Source of the DNA: CAYOZN01 sp964408455
GTDB lineage: Bacteria; Planctomycetota; Phycisphaerae; UBA1845; UTPLA1
Length of the DNA: 64,000 bases
Direction: 5' to 3'
Assembly: GCA_964408455.1 (NCBI GenBank)
Contig: CAYOZN010000005.1
Span: 124,001-188,000 of the forward strand
The notes under the pieces are model-generated. The model saw only the letters and a list, made by a program, of their open reading frames with translations. It searched no databases and was not told the DNA's origin. The translations under genes were made by a program, and so were the position numbers. Positions 60,587-64,000 of this stretch are shown piece after piece. How positions within the stretch are numbered: position 1 is the stretch's first letter; each line of letters starts with the position of its first letter.

Positions 60587-61173
60587 GAGCAGGATTGCTA
60601 TAAATATCGCCGGATGCAGCGGGCGGCAAGGCGGTCCGCCGCCGGGACAATGTGTAGGCGACGCGGTGGTGTAACAGTTTCGCGGGGGGGCCGCCTCTAT
60701 CTTGACCAGTGTGAATACGAGCGAGAAAGGGTGGAGTTCATTCGACGGCTGAACTGCCGCGAAAGTACGGATCCGGTTTGAAAGCAGGCAATCCGAACGG
60801 ACCGGGGTGCGGCGTACGAGTGTCGTCTCACCGGTTCGTCGGCGGTCCGCAAAAGGGCCTGGCGACGCGCCCTGCAACCGGTTCCCGGGCTTTCAGCACT
60901 TGGCAGTGGGGGCCGTGGACCTACAATGGCAGGGCTTTGGGTTGTGCGGTGGTCCCCGGTTGCGGCATGCCGTGGCGGGACGCCAGCCCGCGCCTTCCGC
61001 CGAGGCGGCAGGCGCTTCGCCCTTCTAAACCCAGGAACGCAAGCTTGCCGGCACCGGATTGTGCGCATCCGGCGCGGCGGCGCTCACCCGCAAGGGCCGA
61101 GCGCATGAACCAGACCGCCCGCGGCGGACGCCGTTTGATTGCCTGCGTCGGCGCGGCGGGATGATGGAAGAAC
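60587..61173. other. Divergent intergenic region
   Basis: 587 bases between the leftward permease and the rightward HflK-like gene. Some open frames on both strands look non-coding (Arg/Pro-rich). No clear promoter or repeat was found; GGAAG six bases before 61174 is the ribosome-binding site of the HflK-like gene. Confidence 0.4.
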
Positions 61174-63312
61174 ATGAGCAAGATCGTGATCCGAGGCAGT
61201 ATCGATCGTCGAGGTGAAGTGGTCGCGGCACTGGGGGCGGGTGCGAGCCTGGTGTGCGCGCTGCTTCTTGGATGGCTGGCCCTGTGGAGCCAGAACAGCG
61301 CGGCGTCGCTGTGGCTGGTTACGTTGCAGATGGTCGGCTGCGCCGGCATCTGGCTGCTGAGCTATATCCAGCTGCACCAGCACCGTTTATTGGCCGAAGA
61401 GCAGCTCGAAGTGGCCGATCTGGAGCGCTTGCGGCGCGAGCAGCTCGGCGGGGCCGAATCGATCTTCCGCGAAGAAGATCTGGAGCAGATGGACGCGCTG
61501 GCGATGGGCCGGCGGCTTCGCTCGATCGAGCGGTTTCTCATTCCTGTGATCGCGCTGGTGGTGGCAGCGTTTCATGCCGTTGCGGGCCTGGCGGCGTTTC
61601 CGACCGGCGTGCAGTTTCCGATGATCGCGCAGGCGGCGGACTTCAAGGAAGTGGCGCACGCGCAGATCGTCATGTTTTTTGCCGGCGGTTTGGCGTTCGT
61701 GGCCTTCATGCTTTCGCGCTATGCCCTCGGGATGAGCCGGCTGCCGCAGTTTGCACCGTTGCGTGCGGGCGGAAACTACATGTTCGGCGCGAGCGCGGCG
61801 CTATTGGGCATCGCTTTGGCACTGCTGGCCGAAGTGGGCAACATCGCGCGGCTCGAACCGCTGGTGGCAAAGCTGATCGGCGTGCTGCTGGTGCTGCTGG
61901 CGATCGAGACCATCGCCGGGTACATCATGAGTTTCTACCGGCCGCGGCTGCACGGGGCCGAGCAGCGGCCGTTCTACGACAGCCGGTTTCTGGGCATCTT
62001 TTCCGAGCCCGAGGGCATCATCAAGAGCGTGGCCAACACGCTGGATTACCAGTTCGGCTTCAAGGTGAGCGAGACCTGGTTTTACCAGTTGTTGGGCAAG
62101 GCCATTCTGCCGCTGCTGCTCGTACAGATTGCCGTCCTGCTGTTGCTCACGTGCTTTGTGGTCGTGCCGCCCGGGCACCAGGCGGTGATCGAGCACTTCG
62201 GCAAGCCGCTCGAGCAAACGGCCCGGCCGGGCATTCACATGACGTGGCCGTGGCCGATCGACCGGGCGACGGTGATTCCGGTGGACCGCGTGCAGCGTAT
62301 GGTGCTGGGCTTCGAGCACAGCGATGCAGAACACGAGTCGGATGCGAAGAAGGCGGCGACGCCGGCCGAACAGCGGGCGCCCATCCTGTGGACCAAGAAA
62401 CATCGCATCGAGGAGTATCGCCTGCTGGTGGCCGATCGGCTCTCGAGGCAGGGCGGAGCGGACCAGATCAATCAGATGCCCGTGAATCTGCTCAGCGTCG
62501 AGATGCCCATTCAGTGGCGGGTGAAGGCCGACGATTCCGAAGTGATCCGCTACCACGCCCAGGCGGCGGATGTCGGCGAGATCATCGAATCGCTGGCCTA
62601 TCGCGAGCTGACGCGCTATGCCGCCTCGGCAGACATCACCGACTTTCTGGGCGATGGCGGCGTGGCGGCGGCCGAGACGATCAATGCCAATTTGCAGGCC
62701 GCCTGCGACGCGGCGGGGCGGGAGGGCAAGTGCCTGGGTGTCGAGATCGTGTACGTCGGCATCGGAGGCGTGCATCCGCCGCCGGATGAAGACGTGGCCC
62801 AGTCCTACCAGGATGTCGTCAGCGCCCTGGAAAAGAAGGAAGCCGAGATCAAGAAGGCCGAGGGGGAGGCGACCAAGAAACTGCTCGAGGCGGCCGGCAA
62901 CAGGTGGGAGTCGATCGTGGAGGCGATCGAAGCCGAAGAGGCGGCGCAGTTGGCGGGGGCGCCGGACAAGGCCGAGAAGACGCGCGCCGTGGAAACGCTT
63001 CTGCTGACGGTGGCCGGCGGCGATGCCCGTTACGATGTGGCGACCGCGTCGCATCAGGCTTACGCGCGGCACTTTGCCGAAAAGTCGGCGGCGGAGCGCT
63101 ATTTGCTTCAGCTCGCTTCCTACCAGTCCGCGCAGCAGACTTATTCGCTTCGCATGTATCTGCGGATGATGGCCGAGTCGCTGAAGGACGTGCGCAAGTA
63201 CGTGATTGCGATGCGCGATTCGGGCAAGGTGTTGTACGAACTCGATCTAAAGCCGCCCTCGGCGATGGATGTGACGTCAGCCGAGATTCAGTCAAGGGAA
63301 AAACAGCAGTAG
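61174..63312 (+). CDS. HflK-like SPFH protein with extended N-terminal membrane domain
   Basis: 712 residues, about 300 longer than E. coli HflK. The first 330 residues contain about seven hydrophobic segments (for example LVCALLLGWLALW, FLIPVIALVVAAFHAV, IVMFFAGGLAFVAFML, ILPLLLVQIAVLLLLTCFVV). The SPFH (band 7) domain follows: VVPPGHQAVIEHFGKPLEQT, ARPGIHMTWPWPID and VNLLSVEMPIQWRVKADDS. A helical, Glu/Lys/Ala-rich tail (KKEAEIKKAEGEATKKLLEA) follows. HflK and HflC form a membrane complex that modulates the FtsH protease. The HflC-like gene is downstream by 64 bases. Confidence 0.85.
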   Translation: MSKIVIRGSIDRRGEVVAALGAGASLVCALLLGWLALWSQNSAASLWLVTLQMVGCAGIWLLSYIQLHQHRLLAEEQLEVADLERLRREQLGGAESIFREEDLEQMDALAMGRRLRSIERFLIPVIALVVAAFHAVAGLAAFPTGVQFPMIAQAADFKEVAHAQIVMFFAGGLAFVAFMLSRYALGMSRLPQFAPLRAGGNYMFGASAALLGIALALLAEVGNIARLEPLVAKLIGVLLVLLAIETIAGYIMSFYRPRLHGAEQRPFYDSRFLGIFSEPEGIIKSVANTLDYQFGFKVSETWFYQLLGKAILPLLLVQIAVLLLLTCFVVVPPGHQAVIEHFGKPLEQTARPGIHMTWPWPIDRATVIPVDRVQRMVLGFEHSDAEHESDAKKAATPAEQRAPILWTKKHRIEEYRLLVADRLSRQGGADQINQMPVNLLSVEMPIQWRVKADDSEVIRYHAQAADVGEIIESLAYRELTRYAASADITDFLGDGGVAAAETINANLQAACDAAGREGKCLGVEIVYVGIGGVHPPPDEDVAQSYQDVVSALEKKEAEIKKAEGEATKKLLEAAGNRWESIVEAIEAEEAAQLAGAPDKAEKTRAVETLLLTVAGGDARYDVATASHQAYARHFAEKSAAERYLLQLASYQSAQQTYSLRMYLRMMAESLKDVRKYVIAMRDSGKVLYELDLKPPSAMDVTSAEIQSREKQQ

Positions 63313-63376
63313 ATATCCGCGGCCGCACGCGACCGGCCGGTTGCGACGACGCAGTGCGATTCAGAGGACAATCGTT

Positions 63377-64000
63377 ATGAAGAGCCGTCAAGTATGGACC
63401 ATTGCCGTGGCGTTCATCGTCATATGCGTGGTCGCCTCGCTGATGTTCTTTTACCAGGTCCGCTTCACCGAGAAGGTGGTGGTGACGCGGTTCGACAGCA
63501 TCAAGGAAGAACAGCCGCGCGAGCCCGGTCTGCACCTCAAGTGGCCCTGGCCCATCGAGCAGGTTCATCGCTTTGATGCCCGGCTGCGGACCTTCGAGAC
63601 CGAATTCCGCCAGGCAGCCACGCAGGACCAGAAGACCGTGGTGATTACCAGCTATGCCACGTGGCGGATCGATGATGCCGAGAAGTTTCTGACGGCGGTC
63701 GGCCGCGAGGATACCGTCGCCGACAAGGTGCGCGATCTGCTCGAGAACCAGGTGCAGCTCGTCTTGCGCAAGCATCCGCTCAGCGCCCTGGTGAACACGG
63801 ACCCGGAAAAGCTCAAGCTGGATGAGATCGAGGAGGCATTTCTGTCCGGCATCCGCGGCCCCGCGCGAGATCGCTACGGCATCGAGTTCGTCAGCGTCGG
63901 CATCAAGCGGCTGGGCCTGCCCGAGTCGGTGACCAAGGATGTGTTCGCCCGCATGAAGGAGGACCGTCTCAAGACGAGCCGGCAGTACGAGGCCGAAGGC
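63377..64000 (+). CDS. HflC-like SPFH protein, C-terminus beyond window
   Basis: 208 residues are visible; the frame continues past the window. One N-terminal hydrophobic segment (VAFIVICVVASLMFFYQV) precedes an SPFH domain: FTEKVVVTRFDSIKEEQPRE, PGLHLKWPWPIEQVHRFDAR and KTVVITSYATWRIDDAEKF. HflC normally forms a complex with HflK around FtsH. It lies immediately after the HflK-like gene, which is the standard pairing. Confidence 0.85.
   Translation, partial: MKSRQVWTIAVAFIVICVVASLMFFYQVRFTEKVVVTRFDSIKEEQPREPGLHLKWPWPIEQVHRFDARLRTFETEFRQAATQDQKTVVITSYATWRIDDAEKFLTAVGREDTVADKVRDLLENQVQLVLRKHPLSALVNTDPEKLKLDEIEEAFLSGIRGPARDRYGIEFVSVGIKRLGLPESVTKDVFARMKEDRLKTSRQYEAEG

Noticed and set aside
1..64000. 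CRISPR arrays, insertion sequences or rRNA genes
   Set aside because: No regularly spaced repeats, transposase motifs, or rRNA signatures were seen.

Overview
The window is a GC-rich bacterial chromosome segment. It probably comes from a planctomycete (Planctomycetota), an inference from several traits: ECF sigma factors overlapping Hanks-type Ser/Thr kinases with TPR tails, a secreted protein with dockerin-like Asp-rich C-terminal motifs, a TPR protein with RNA polymerase alpha-CTD modules, and short intergenic repeat families of a type I recall from planctomycete genomes. No 16S gene is present, so rank below phylum is not claimed.

Layout. 1-4715: three leftward genes (CHASE2 sensor cut by the window edge, SpoIID/LytB-like protein, TPR protein with two alpha-CTD modules). 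4716-5227: divergent intergenic region with a good dnaA promoter. 5228-11125: replication cluster dnaA, dnaN, dciA-like (DUF721), gyrB, with no recF. 11322-21679: membrane protein, secreted HEAGH protein, UvrD/PcrA helicase, mannose-1-phosphate guanylyltransferase, RuvX/YqgF, PEGA lipoprotein and a large M28 peptidase with two PDZ domains. 21835-30002: Cys-rich copper-storage-like protein, EF-G-like GTPase, LpxL-like acyltransferase, and the sucA-sucB pair of the 2-oxoglutarate dehydrogenase complex. 30109-32683: a small stress/regulatory cassette (SRPBCC, ArsR, SRPBCC, VOC, MmcQ/YjbR) with two matching operator palindromes at its promoter, ending in a decayed copy of the sucB 3' end. 32706-37025: DUF421 pair, tRNA-Thr(TGT), and an FG-GAP lipoprotein with a clear terminator.

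37104-43251: kinase/ECF sigma pair, dimeric dUTPase-like protein, an untracked 44-codon gene, and an isoprenylcysteine methyltransferase-like membrane protein. 43632-46567: a compositionally distinct, more AT-rich island with a PD-(D/E)XK-like protein converging on an HNH nuclease operon. This is the best candidate here for an undescribed, possibly defensive, system. 46770-56996: dnaK with a strong terminator, a dockerin/cupredoxin-like secreted protein, a second kinase/ECF sigma pair whose kinase carries an N-terminal zinc-finger anti-sigma-like module, an SPW membrane protein, a DUF892 ferritin-like protein and a FixJ-type regulator. 57219-64000: a His-rich P1B ATPase, an ABC-2 permease, and an HflK/HflC-like SPFH pair (HflC cut by the window edge).

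How the parts work together: replication initiation (DnaA, clamp, DciA-like, gyrase) sits beside repair functions (UvrD, RuvX). sucA-sucB feed the TCA cycle. Two sigma/kinase pairs and several sensors supply regulation. Copper handling may link the Csp-like protein and the P1B ATPase, but they are 35 kb apart and this is only suggestive.
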